64,000 bases of DNA from an uncultured bacterium (GCA_947168815.1 CAMVNG010000001.1:62001-126000), one strand, 5' to 3'; shown: positions 1-7,729, counted from the first letter of the stretch. Notes: generated from the letters alone by a model not told the origin. Made by a program: numbers and translations.

Positions 1-998
1 TTTATAACATTAAAAAGATAATCTCACTTTAACTTATCTTGTTTCATTTCTATTACCCCCTCAGCAATCCAAGTATATAATAGTACTGCTAAAACATCTG
101 ATTTTCAAAGATTATCCCAATTATAAATCAATGCAATCTCCGCAGGAGAAACCTCCTTAGGTGGATCATAATAAATAATATCTCTTATACGTTTCCATTT
201 CCTTCTTGAAAAAGGATGAAGAACAAACTTAAAACCTCATATTAAATATGAAATAACTACAAAAATAATTCCAAAAGTCATACCCTTTTCACGCCAATCT
301 ACACCATAATAAAATGACAAAATTCTTGATTTAACGTACCAATAATACTTATACAATCAAAAACCTGAATTCTTTATAACTCAATTAGGAAATCTAATAG
401 CAAGAGTTACTCCCTCATATCTTCAAAGTGTTATAGGACTTTTATTTGAAATAACATTATCTTTCAACTGTAGATCTACAAATCAAGTATTTCAATATGC
501 TCATTTCACTGCATAATAATCATCCTTATTTAGCTTTACACTCTCAGGCAATTTAATACTAAAATTAAACCAATTAATATCAGTATTCCATCAAACTCAT
601 AACACATTCCAATATAATTCATCCCATCAAGAAAAAGATCTAACAGAGTTACCTACAGTATATTTTATATCATAAGCATGTCATCAACGAACATATTTAG
701 CTTGTTCACCAATCTGAATACGATACACTTGATCATAAAACATCACTTTATAAGGATCTAACACAGAAACATTATAAATTGGAGTTATCCATCAACTAGC
801 AAGCTTATATGGAAGATCTCTATAAATACCATGCCTACTTTCATTAAAATATACCTCAATCTTTTCATGTGCATTCAATTCTCAATTTTCTAATAACTCA
901 AAATCTGCTGTATAGTTACCAATAGTATATCACCCCAAATCAGCACTACAAAAAGAAAAACAAAAAATCAGAGAGAAAAGAACGAAAAGTTTTTTCAT
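1..998 (-). CDS. DUF2207-type membrane protein, 5' part (runs off the window)
   Basis: Read with TGA=Gly the frame is open from the ATG at 998 to the window edge, about 332 codons. An N-terminal signal peptide (MKKLFVLFSLIFCFSFCSA) is followed by an extracytoplasmic domain with HGIYRDLPYK and a stretch of the type DELYWNVLGSGWNTDI, both typical of the DUF2207 family. A transmembrane segment lies near residues 255-275, followed by the start of a cytoplasmic part (DPPKEVSPAEIALIYN). The function of DUF2207 proteins is not established. The C-terminal part, which in the family carries further membrane segments, is outside the window. The gene diverges from the small RNA and cassette island to its right. 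Confidence 0.8.
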
Positions 999-1059
999 TA
1001 AAACTTTAAAGGTAAAAGATTACTGCAAAAGATATTAAAAATTTTTTTATAAAATACAA

Positions 1060-1088
1060 TTGAAACAGTAACCAAGAATAATTATACT
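1060..1088 (+). promoter_or_regulatory. Sigma-70-type promoter of small RNA 1
   Basis: TTGAAA at 1060-1065 and TATACT at 1083-1088 are separated by 17 bp. No ORF follows before the terminator at 1149-1183, so the promoter appears to drive a short non-coding transcript. Confidence 0.65.
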
Positions 1089-1094
1089 AATCCT

Positions 1095-1183
1095 GCTTCG
1101 AGTGGAGCCACCACCGATGGAGCAATCTACCAATTAATTCTGACATTTCTGACCTGTGTTGAGATAATACGGGTCAGTTTTTT
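1095..1183 (+). ncRNA. Putative small RNA 1 (about 90 nt)
   Basis: The stretch lies between a near-consensus promoter and an intrinsic terminator and contains no plausible ORF. The 5' part is comparatively GC-rich and can fold locally. The 3' end is a hairpin (1149-1157 with 1169-1177, one G-U pair) followed by six T. The last 26 bases match the end of a second putative small RNA at 1770-1845, although the 5' parts differ. I do not recognise a known RNA family. The call rests on promoter, terminator and the shared 3' module; expression is inferred. Confidence 0.55.
1158..1183 (+). repeat. Shared 3' module, copy 1 (GTTGAGATAATA-N-GGGTCAG-T6)
   Basis: This 26-base stretch recurs at 1820-1845 with one base changed. 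It covers the loop, the 3' arm of the terminator hairpin and the T-run. The two 5' arms (1149-1157 and 1811-1819) differ at a few positions but keep the pairing. Confidence 0.8.
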
Positions 1184-1252
1184 CTTTTATAAAACACTTG
1201 ATTTCAATCCTCCTGTTCCATAGTATAAAAACATAAATATATACAAAAACTA

Positions 1253-1681
1253 ATGATGAAGACGTTAACCTTCGTGAAATCTGCAATCGGGATGATTGTA
1301 ATTTCAGGGCTTCTCGCATGCCAAAATGCGAATCCATTAGAATCAGCAGAAGCTTTTTATGAGCTCATGCTAGCAACAGAGAAAGGCGATAACCTTGTCT
1401 TAAATCACTTCCCAAAGGTTCTTAAATCTATGGAACATCTTTACCAAGGTGATATCTTTAAAACAGAAAAGGATACTTTGCAACTTGTTTGCTCTTATCC
1501 AAATCAAAACGATACTATTAATCGTTATCCATTCTATTTTATGAGAGACAACCACGGTAACTATTGGTCAATGTTCCATGAAAAAGATGACAGATATCAT
1601 ATCTACCGTGAAGACTCGGAGAAAGCCAAAGATTGGTTCAAGGATAAACAAGCGTCCTTGGATGAGAAAAATAATAAATGA
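1253..1681 (+). CDS. TGA-free cassette gene: small putative lipoprotein, stop codon TGA
   Basis: 142 aa. The N-terminus has a hydrophobic signal segment ending in LLAC, a lipobox, so a membrane-anchored lipoprotein is likely; the rest is polar and charged. I recognise no family. The five glycines are encoded GGG, GGG, GGC, GGT and GGT, never TGA, unlike neighbouring native genes. The frame ends with TGA at 1679-1681, and an intrinsic terminator starts at 1684. If TGA were read as glycine the frame would run through the terminator, the next promoter and part of small RNA 2 to a TAA at 1805-1807, which is implausible. A promoter-like TTGATT-N17-TAGTAT lies upstream (about 1199-1227). ATG at 1256 is an alternative start. 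Confidence 0.75.
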   Translation: MMKTLTFVKSAIGMIVISGLLACQNANPLESAEAFYELMLATEKGDNLVLNHFPKVLKSMEHLYQGDIFKTEKDTLQLVCSYPNQNDTINRYPFYFMRDNHGNYWSMFHEKDDRYHIYREDSEKAKDWFKDKQASLDEKNNK

Positions 1682-1683
1682 CT

Positions 1684-1717
1684 AAAGGTCCCATCGATTC
1701 CGATGGGACTCCTTTTA
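1684..1717 (+). terminator. Intrinsic terminator of the 1253-1681 cassette
   Basis: A strong hairpin (CCCATCG paired with CGATGGG, extended by AAAGG/CCTTT) followed by T's. It begins two bases after the TGA codon at 1679-1681, which supports TGA acting as stop for that gene. Confidence 0.8.
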
Positions 1718-1734
1718 AATAAAGAATTTTTGAT

Positions 1735-1762
1735 TTGACAAAATTATCAATATTTCTATAGT
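1735..1762 (+). promoter_or_regulatory. Sigma-70-type promoter of small RNA 2
   Basis: A consensus TTGACA at 1735-1740 and TATAGT at 1757-1762 are spaced by 16 bp. It lies just behind the preceding terminator and drives no ORF. Confidence 0.65.
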
Positions 1763-1769
1763 GAAATTG

Positions 1770-1845
1770 CTGTAATGTGCAGCAGCAACATCATAATTTT
1801 TTCATAATAGCTGGCCCTTGTTGAGATAATAGGGGTCAGTTTTTT
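1770..1845 (+). ncRNA. Putative small RNA 2 (about 76 nt)
   Basis: Promoter TTGACA-N16-TATAGT upstream, no ORF, and a terminator hairpin at 1811-1839 followed by T's. A small hairpin GCTG/CAGC lies in the 5' part (about 1768-1784). The 3' end duplicates that of small RNA 1, while the 5' region is different. This gives the pattern of a family with a constant 3' scaffold and a variable 5' segment. No known family recognised. Confidence 0.55.
1820..1845 (+). repeat. Shared 3' module, copy 2
   Basis: Second copy of the 26-base module at 1158-1183, differing at a single position (G instead of C at 1832). It again forms the terminator of a putative small RNA. Confidence 0.8.
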
Positions 1846-1854
1846 ATTATATTT

Positions 1855-2005
1855 AAAAAAACCTCTGAAATGGCAAACCAAGACAGAGGTAATAGCATTA
1901 AGCCGACCCTCACAGGCAGACCTGTTAGAATTTGATAGAAGCGTCTCCCGACGAAAAACCTAAAACTTCTAGTTCTTTGAAAAAGAAAAATTATCAGTAC
2001 CTTAA
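1855..2005 (-). ncRNA. Putative structured small RNA on the minus strand
   Basis: On the minus strand an intrinsic terminator (CCTCTG at 1862-1867 paired with CAGAGG at 1884-1889, T-run at 1855-1861) closes a stretch with no ORF. Upstream of it, in transcript order, lie perfect small hairpins such as CGTC-GGGA-GACG and ACAGG-TCTG-CCTGT. The 5' end is uncertain; TTGAAA with a poor -10 box 17 bp away near 2015-2035 is one candidate promoter. No known family recognised. Confidence 0.4.
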
Positions 2006-2111
2006 CTTAAAGGAAATATTTAAAAATTTCAAGATAAAATACTATAAACTTTTAACACTTCAGTAAATTTGATCATAATACTCACAATCAGAAACAAAAT
2101 ACAATCCGAAT

Positions 2112-2794
2112 AAAAAAAAGAGATAGATGATTAATCTACCTCAAATTCCCGTAAGAAATCGAGTCTATGTAGATGCCTTATGAAAGCTAAACAAGCTATT
2201 AACCTGAATAGTATCTCATGCTTTAGGCAATCCTAAAGAAAAGATCTCATGAGATAACAAATCTTAATAGATTTTATCTTGATTATTTTGACCAAGAGCA
2301 GGATAGTAAATCAAATAAGAACCACTCTTAAGAGATAAGAATATCCAACACTAAGAAGATTGAAATGCCTAATCCAATGTTTTCTAAGAATTGCTTCAAT
2401 GAACCTTAAATATACCATAATAGACTAAGAGTTGATTGAAGTAGGTAACAACAATACTCAAACTATTTTAAAACGAAATACCTAAGAATAAGAATGACAA
2501 AGAAGATACTTAGAATCGATTATCCGTTAAACTCATAACCATTTAAATTATAAGTCAGAAGACCTCGCCTTTAAAGGGAACTTCAAGGATAATTTCAACC
2601 TCAACTACCGCTCCTCTAGAATATTGCTAGACTAGAGACATTAATTAAATAAGTGGAAATCTTACTTAATAGTATAGAATGATTTGCACATTCAGCAAAG
2701 GTAATCAAAGCAAAAGAAGTACATTTCTCATTACATAGACTAACGTTAAAGATCTCTTCAGTTCCATCAAGAAGCTCTTATCTTTCCTGATGAC
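2112..2794 (-). ncRNA. Putative large structured non-coding RNA (about 680 nt)
   Basis: The minus strand has a strong promoter at 2829-2801 and an intrinsic terminator at 2142-2112 (GAGGTAGAT/ATCTATCTC followed by eight T). Between them I find no credible ORF in any frame with TGA read as glycine. The region is full of inverted repeats: a nested pair at about 2213-2256 (ATCTCATG...CATGAGAT enclosing CTTTAGG-CAAT-CCTAAAG), CTCTAG...CTAGAG near 2617-2638, and a 9-bp hairpin near the 5' end (2764-2793). This is the pattern of giant ornate bacterial RNAs such as OLE, GOLLD and ROOL, but I cannot match it to any of them. A degraded gene is the main alternative. Confidence 0.55.
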
Positions 2795-2800
2795 ATAATA

Positions 2801-2829
2801 ATTATACATCAAAAAAAATTAATTTGCAA
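2801..2829 (-). promoter_or_regulatory. Promoter of the large non-coding RNA
   Basis: On the minus strand TTGCAA (2829-2824) and TATAAT (2806-2801) are spaced by exactly 17 bp. The predicted transcription start is near 2794. Confidence 0.65.
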
Positions 2830-2899
2830 ATTTTTTATCACTTTTTTTATAAAATTAATAAATCTAGTTAAGAACTAATATTTCAGAACACAATTTTTT

Positions 2900-2978
2900 A
2901 AAAAAAAAGAGCCCCCAGATAAACCGGGGGCCTGGCACATAGAAAACAGGCCACTTCAGGCCTAGATCCACAAAGAAG
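2900..2978 (-). ncRNA. Putative small RNA on the minus strand (about 80 nt)
   Basis: A very strong terminator (GGGGGC/GCCCCC at 2911-2931, T-run at 2908-2900) follows a short stretch without an ORF. It carries another hairpin AGGCC-TGAAGT-GGCCT near 2948-2964. TTGAAT and TATTAT boxes spaced by 18 bp lie upstream (3013-2984). I recognise no family. Confidence 0.5.
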
Positions 2979-3014
2979 GAATTATAATATACATAACGGA
3001 CTCCAAAATTCAAT

Positions 3015-3140
3015 AAAAAAAGCCCCTCACTGAAACACAGTTAAGGAGCTAAGTCTCGCTAGACATCTACCTTAGAAAAAATAATCCTAATGAAGACATA
3101 ATCCAGATATAATCTCACGATCTATCTAGTAGAAAGCATA
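3015..3140 (-). ncRNA. Putative small RNA on the minus strand (about 125 nt)
   Basis: The terminator at 3050-3015 (AGCTCC...GGGGCT hairpin with an internal CACTG/CAGTG extension, then seven T) closes a stretch with no ORF. It includes a GTCT-AGCG-AGAC hairpin. The promoter is weaker, TTTTCA and TATATC boxes about 17 bp apart near 3175-3147, so the 5' end is approximate. Confidence 0.4.
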
Positions 3141-3219
3141 GATATACATTAATTTAATTTGTATGAAAACAAAAAACTTTTGTAACATGAAAATATAGAA
3201 AAGAAGTATAAATTGCAAG

Positions 3220-3249
3220 AAAAAAAACGCAAGGACAACTCCTAGCGTT
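3220..3249 (-). terminator. Intrinsic terminator of the 3275-3487 cassette
   Basis: Minus-strand hairpin ACGC-AGGA / TCCT-GCGT with a run of T's, about 25 nt after the TGA stop of the gene. Confidence 0.75.
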
Positions 3250-3274
3250 AAAAGTAGTTTACAATTGTAAAAGA

Positions 3275-3487
3275 TCATTGCTCTTTAGTGTTCATCTTTT
3301 CTTCGTATTTCCCCAGGAAATGAATTCCAAAGAGAGAATAATACAAACAGATAAATGGAAGACAAACAGCAATCTGATTCGTTGCTGTATCATCATCCAA
3401 AGGATGAGAGACACAAATCACTGTAATCACAAGCAAAAAGAGCACAGAAATAATAAACAATCTCCAATACAAATTTAGCTTTTTCAT
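3275..3487 (-). CDS. TGA-free cassette gene: two-TM small membrane protein, stop codon TGA
   Basis: 70 aa with two hydrophobic segments (about residues 8-27 and 38-56) and a charged C-terminal tail. No family recognised. Its two glycines are GGA and GGG. The first stop is TGA at 3277-3275; reading through would add only eight residues after the glycine to a TAA at 3248, right at the terminator, so either end is possible here. The promoter TTGTAT-N17-TATAAT is good (near 3531-3502) and the leader contains ACAAATA (3498-3492), shared with other cassettes. Confidence 0.65.
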   Translation of the reverse strand: MKKLNLYWRLFIISVLFLLVITVICVSHPLDDDTATNQIAVCLPFICLYYSLFGIHFLGKYEEKMNTKEQ

Positions 3488-3540
3488 ATGATATTTGTTT
3501 TACAAGAACGATTATACTAATTAAATACACCAAATACAAT

Positions 3541-3568
3541 AAAAAAAAGCAGCACATTACATGCTGCT
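3541..3568 (-). terminator. Intrinsic terminator of the 3619-3978 cassette
   Basis: Perfect AGCAGCA / TGCTGCT hairpin followed on the minus strand by eight T's. Confidence 0.75.
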
Positions 3569-3618
3569 AAATCTGAGAACAACTATGGGACTCCCAGAAA
3601 ATACCCCATCGAATTTTC

Positions 3619-3978
3619 CTAAAGTTCTCGCCTCAAATCCTTAATCCATAAGACTATAGTTAACATAACTGATGCAAATGTTATTCCTGATACATAGTTA
3701 AAAAGAACGACATTATAATAATATGCAACAATTAGGGCAACTATGCTTACGAAACTCATAAAATTAAAAAAGGCCTTAACATCGCTATACCTCTCCAAAT
3801 AGCTATCCATCTTAAAAAAATTATATGCCATCACGAAGACAATAACAAATAATTCTGCAAACATTGCATCATCACGCCCAATTTTATTTGTTTTAAAGAT
3901 CAAGTATAAGAACAAGACAGCAAGAACTAATAATGCCATTGAAAAAAAGGCATAACGTAGTGCTTTAACTTCTTTCAT
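3619..3978 (-). CDS. TGA-free cassette gene: small multi-TM membrane protein
   Basis: 119 aa with about four hydrophobic segments (residues 10-28, 41-56, 69-87 and 93-112) ending in a basic tail KDLRREL. No family recognised; integral to the inner membrane by inference. Both glycines use GGN codons, and the stop is TAG. A TTGCAA-N17-TATACT promoter lies upstream (4031-4003) and a strong terminator follows, so the gene is a self-contained unit between its neighbours. Confidence 0.7.
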   Translation of the reverse strand: MKEVKALRYAFFSMALLVLAVLFLYLIFKTNKIGRDDAMFAELFVIVFVMAYNFFKMDSYLERYSDVKAFFNFMSFVSIVALIVAYYYNVVLFNYVSGITFASVMLTIVLWIKDLRREL

Positions 3979-4041
3979 ATTTATATTTATTTATTAATAA
4001 CAGTATACAAATTTAACTAATCAATTGCAAGGCTTGAAAAC

Positions 4042-4070
4042 AAAAAAATGCCGTTTTATTCAACGGCACT
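4042..4070 (-). terminator. Intrinsic terminator of the 4095-4397 cassette
   Basis: GTGCCGTT / AACGGCAT hairpin on the minus strand followed by seven T's. Confidence 0.75.
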
Positions 4071-4094
4071 TTTAAAATTTGATTAGTTATAAAC

Positions 4095-4397
4095 TTAAAC
4101 AGGAATTTCCATATAAAGGACATCCGACTCATCATAGATATAAACGATCAACTCGTCCTCACTATATTGATTCTTCTCAACCCTAAAATAGTTTTCCCAA
4201 TCAGTCTCAGACTTTAGACCAGAAACCTTATACTCCGTAACTGGAGAGATAGCAAACATCTGTTTGTTACAGGACCTAGCACTGAACTTATCATCAACTG
4301 CCTCATTAAGAGTAACCTCAATGTTCGCAATACGACCATCATGGTCTCTCTGTTTAGAACTAATCTTAAATTTAAATACTTTTTTTACCATAAGCAT
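4095..4397 (-). CDS. TGA-free cassette gene: small soluble protein
   Basis: 100 aa, predicted soluble, rich in charged residues and beta-prone stretches; no family recognised. Glycine codons are GGN, with no TGA, and the stop is TAA. An AAAGAAAGG ribosome site precedes the ATG; a second ATG two codons downstream is an alternative start. The promoter TTGAAT-N17-TATAAT and the leader motif ACAAATA (4416-4410) resemble those of other cassettes in this window. Confidence 0.7.
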   Translation of the reverse strand: MLMVKKVFKFKISSKQRDHDGRIANIEVTLNEAVDDKFSARSCNKQMFAISPVTEYKVSGLKSETDWENYFRVEKNQYSEDELIVYIYDESDVLYMEIPV

Positions 4398-4545
4398 TCC
4401 TTTCTTTTGTATTTGTTAACCTATAAATTATATAGAACTAACATTTCAAATTCAATACAGAAATATAAAAACAATTTGAATTGATTTCAAAGCATAAAAA
4501 AATAATGCATATAGTATATAGATTACATTTATAACATACTAAGAT

Positions 4546-4938
4546 ATGATTAATAAGAAAGAAAAATATATAAAAGCGATCATTGAAGCTAAATGAGGAG
4601 AAAAAAATGTATACTGAATTCCAACAGATATAATCTGATTTGATGAATTTGGACAATCACTCGCTTTAGCATTAGAAGATTATATATGAATTAAAGAAAT
4701 ATGTTTTTTCGATGAAAAAATAAAAAAGAGTGATAAATACCACTACTTAGATTTTAATAACATGTTTGAAAAAACAGAAATTATGATCTTTACCAAAGAA
4801 CTCACCTCTTATTACTTTAAAGAGATAAAAAACCTGAATCCGAACGTATCAATAATACTTGATTCAAGCTTTAAAAACACCATAGAAATCCTTAATTCAA
4901 ATGGTTTCCAAAAAAATATAATACTTATTGATAATTAA
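4546..4938 (+). CDS. Hypothetical protein (code 25)
   Basis: 130 aa when TGA is read as glycine; four in-frame TGA codons, stop TAA. The sequence alternates short beta-like stretches (EICFF, EIMIFTKEL, VSIILDSS, KNIILID) with helices, resembling a small alpha/beta fold, but I cannot name a family. It is divergent from the cassette at 4095-4397 and upstream of the structured leader of the SLH gene. Unlike the adjacent cassettes it uses TGA for glycine and so belongs to the native gene set. Confidence 0.6.
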
Positions 4939-5023
4939 ATACAATAAAATTAATAAAAATAATACATTTTTCTTAAAAAAAACGTAACCATATTAAATAA
5001 TTTCTCAAATAACAACTAAGATA

Positions 5024-5056
5024 TCAAATATTTTTCAGAATATTTGACATTTTTTA
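5024..5056 (+). terminator. Inverted repeat / terminator that overlaps the next -35 box
   Basis: A perfect 9-bp inverted repeat (TCAAATATT at 5024-5032 and AATATTTGA at 5039-5047) is followed by CATTTTTT. It can end transcription of the 4546-4938 gene. Its right arm contains most of the TTGACA box at 5044-5049, so it could also act as an operator. Confidence 0.55.
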
Positions 5057-5071
5057 AATTTCATATATAAT
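5044..5071 (+). promoter_or_regulatory. Strong promoter of the SLH-protein leader
   Basis: Consensus TTGACA (5044-5049) and TATAAT (5066-5071) with 16-bp spacing. The predicted start is near 5078, about 470 nt before the first credible ATG. Confidence 0.7.
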
Positions 5072-5077
5072 ATTGTT

Positions 5078-5546
5078 GTCAATGTGAAAAAAACACATCT
5101 GACAAACTCCACCTTCATATTATTATTTGTATATATAAAGAAAGGAAAAATTCAAGAAACTAGATTTTTCTAAGAACTGGTGAGTTTAATAAAGATTATC
5201 TTGAAGTATTAAACTTCTTACTTCAAAAATCATTCTTTATGAAACGATTAGTACTAAAGTTTTAGTCAGATGATGAGATCCCTTCTCATCATAAGGCATT
5301 AATTTTAACTACCAAAACTTTCATATAGGATACTAAAGAAGCAAGATATTTCAAGGAATAATAGTTATCTCATCAGAATCTAAGAAAAAAATAGAATCGA
5401 GAATCTTTCAATTCAGATTATATCAAATAATCGATATGAAAGTATTGTCTTTGTAATGAAGAAATGGGTTCTACAACACAACCATTTATTCGTTAATACA
5501 AGACAAAATGAGAAAAACCCTAAATCATTCTAGAGGTTGAGGGAAA
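5078..5546 (+). ncRNA. Structured leader or separate RNA upstream of the SLH gene
   Basis: This 470-nt stretch has no ORF but many inverted repeats. The first bases can pair as TGTCA...TGACA enclosing TGTG/CACA (about 5081-5114). Further hairpins are GAAGT-ATTAA-ACTTC near 5200, ACTAAA-GT-TTTAGT near 5253, and TGATGAGA-TCCC-TTCTCATCA near 5270-5290. No terminator is evident before the gene, so it may be a very long 5' UTR with a regulatory role, or an RNA processed from it. I do not recognise a riboswitch class. Confidence 0.45.
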
Positions 5547-6962
5547 ATGTGGAGATTAGTTGCTGCGTTTGTACTTTCCGGATACGCTGTATCCACTGTA
5601 CTTGCATTTGATGTAAATTCGGCCAATTCAACATCATATCAGCAACCCATCGATTCAACAAGCCTTCATACTCAGATTGAAAGCGATGTTGCACTCTGAG
5701 TAAAGAAAGTTTGGAATAATTTGGTTGCCTACATGCAAGATGGAATACCTTCTAATCAAAGTAATTCATCTAACAGTAATCAAACTACTAGTAATCTTTC
5801 TAATCAAAAGAATACTAATAATGAGATTAAACAACCACTTGTTCGTATTAACTTTCCTGAAAGCGAATCAACATTGCTGCCCGTTTTTGAAGACATCCAA
5901 AACGATGCTCAAAAACAAAACATAGAACTCCTTGCTAGTATTGGGCTATTTCAAGGTGATGGACAAGGAAAATTTCATCCAAACAATCATGTACGTTGTA
6001 GCGACTTCGTAAGAGTAATCGTTGATCTCTACAGATATCAACTTGGTTATTCTTTAGATAGTGACGCTTGACTTACAAATAAAAAACTTTTGGATTTGAA
6101 ACAACCTAACACACTTCTTTGAAAAAAACTCAATACGGCAAAAGAACTATGATTACTTGAATGAGTTGATTTTATTGTGCGAGATCAAGCAATCACTCCT
6201 CTTCAAGTGAAGAAGATCATTAACAATGCTTTAGCTTTACATCTCAGTTTTGGTCAATCCGAAAAATTAGAGATGATTGATACAACAAAATCAGTCGTAA
6301 CTAAATCCGAAATGGCCAAATATCTTGTAGAAATTTTCCAAATGAAGTTTCCGCAAAACAATGATGTATTTAGTGATATAAGCAATCACAAAGATCGTTC
6401 AGCAATTACCATTCTTGCACAGCTAGGGGTAGTAGCTGGAAGAAATGGTAAATTCTATCCTGACAATGAAACTCATCGTTCAGATGGAATTATTATGATT
6501 GCTAACAGCCTTCTTGCTAAAGAAAGAAAAGCTCTCGTTATTAACGATTTTTATCATCTAAATACAATCAACGATGTCACCTATTTTGCAACCTATGCTC
6601 CCCATTTGGAATATCTGCTTGAGCATGAGATCGGCACTTCTCTGCTTAATACTACACAATCAGGAAGTACTTTCTTACCTGATGCTGTGCTTACTATGTG
6701 AGAAGCTTATACACTTGTTGCCGAAGCTGCTGGAATTAAAATTCTCAACCCTGATTCGTGAGCGGCCACCAAACCGATTACTAGAGGAGAATTAGCAAAC
6801 CTTCTTGTTGAAGCGTTTGAATTTAATACTCAATCAGTAAACGAATCAAGTAATAAAGAAACTAATTCCGTTCAAGTAGCTGTAGCCAATACTGAAGAAA
6901 TCTCTACAGAGAAAAAATCATTATTGGTATCAATACTTAAAGACGTGATCAACGAGCTTTAA
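5547..6962 (+). CDS. S-layer homology (SLH) domain surface protein
   Basis: 471 aa in code 25, stop TAA. An N-terminal signal peptide (WRLVAAFVLSGYAVSTVLA) is followed by a Ser/Asn/Gln-rich linker and at least two clear SLH-like repeats: about residues 120-170 (LLASIGLFQGDGQGKFHPN) and about 270-320 (AQLGVVAGRNGKFYPDN). A third, weaker one lies towards the C-terminus (TRGELANLLVEAF). SLH repeats usually anchor proteins to cell-wall polymers. The ATG at 5547 follows a purine-rich GAGGTTGAGGGAAA. It is the only gene behind the long structured leader; a second SLH protein is encoded at 34576-35505. Confidence 0.8.
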
Positions 6963-7030
6963 TTATTACAACAAGGTCTACGCTTATAAAACTTTCATAA
7001 GAAGCATTTTATTCTCTTATTAATATAAAG

Positions 7031-7357
7031 ATGAACAAAAAATATAGTAGTATACTTCCTACTCAAGAGGAATTAATTACTTTTGAGCAAGAAGATGAAA
7101 TAGCTAGAAAAGCATTAAACGCTAAAGCTAGAAAACAAAAGTACAAATCAGAAAAAGAACAACTCAATATAGAAGAAAGATCTAGTTTATTAGATACTCC
7201 ATTCTATAGAGAAAGTCTTATTTCAGCTCTTACTTTACCTGAATTCTTAGAAGAAAAGGTTGATAATGTAAGAGAAAATACAAAAGAAGATTTGTTCGAT
7301 GTATTATCAGCCAAAGAAGGAAATCTGACCGCAGGTTCCTATTCAAAGGCTGCCTAA
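7031..7357 (+). CDS. Small charged hypothetical protein
   Basis: 108 aa, rich in Glu and Lys, mostly helical by appearance, with no membrane segment or signal. No family recognised. It ends in TAA and is followed at once by a strong terminator. It has few glycines (one GGA, one GGT), so absence of TGA carries no weight and I do not count it among the cassette set, although it too is monocistronic. Confidence 0.6.
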   Translation: MNKKYSSILPTQEELITFEQEDEIARKALNAKARKQKYKSEKEQLNIEERSSLLDTPFYRESLISALTLPEFLEEKVDNVRENTKEDLFDVLSAKEGNLTAGSYSKAA

Positions 7358-7363
7358 GAATTA

Positions 7364-7396
7364 AGTCCTAATGAAATACATTAGGACTTTTTCTTT
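7364..7396 (+). terminator. Intrinsic terminator of 7031-7357
   Basis: AGTCCTAATG / CATTAGGACT, a perfect 10-bp hairpin followed by TTTTTCTTTT. Confidence 0.85.
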
Positions 7397-7420
7397 TAAA
7401 AAAAGGAGCCGAAGCTCCTA
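7397..7420 (-). terminator. Intrinsic terminator of 7451-7729 (minus strand)
   Basis: AGGAGC-TTCG-GCTCCT hairpin with a UUCG-type tetraloop and a long T-run on the minus strand. It sits back to back with the plus-strand terminator. Confidence 0.8.
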
Positions 7421-7450
7421 GCATAAAATGACCGGTGTTCATATTTTATA

Positions 7451-7729
7451 TTAATCCATTCTACACAATAAATGTCATAGAAGGTTCTTAATAGTAGTGA
7501 TAAATGATTTACTTAACTCAACAAAACCTTTAACAGCTAAGATTTGTAATTCTTCAATTCTATCCATAGCTCATTGAAAAGCGACTAAGATCTTATTTGA
7601 ATTGATTTCTAGAAGCACCTCAAAATTATCTTGACTAATTTGAGTCAAAGTAGCCGTAATTCATTCTACTGTCACAGACTTTTGATTAAGCTCTGAAGCA
7701 GATAAAAGCTGACTTTGATAGATTTGCAT
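7451..7729 (-). CDS. Hypothetical protein, 92 aa
   Basis: Code 25 is required: three in-frame TGA codons, stop TAA. The product is largely amphipathic helix (LTQISQDNFEVLLEINSNK and following) without signal peptide or strong membrane segment. It resembles small phasin- or coiled-coil-like helical proteins only in composition, and I do not assign a family. It is convergent with the small protein at 7031-7357. Confidence 0.55.

Noticed and set aside
1095-1183. Possible tmRNA or tRNA 3' end (a TTCGAGT followed by CCACCA-like bases)
   Set aside because: No acceptor or T-stem pairing can be drawn around it and no tRNA-like domain is complete. Kept only as a putative small RNA.
1855-3250. Possible CRISPR array in the ORF-less region
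   Set aside because: Repeats are local inverted repeats, not regularly spaced direct repeats, and no cas genes are in the window.
4438-4656. 72-aa minus-strand ORF overlapping 4546-4938
   Set aside because: Low-complexity Phe/Ile/Asn product antisense to a code-25 gene with a better start and coding pattern. A shadow frame.
7031-7357. Inclusion of this monocistronic gene in the TGA-free cassette set
   Set aside because: It has only about two glycines, so lack of TGA is not informative, and its codon use looks native.
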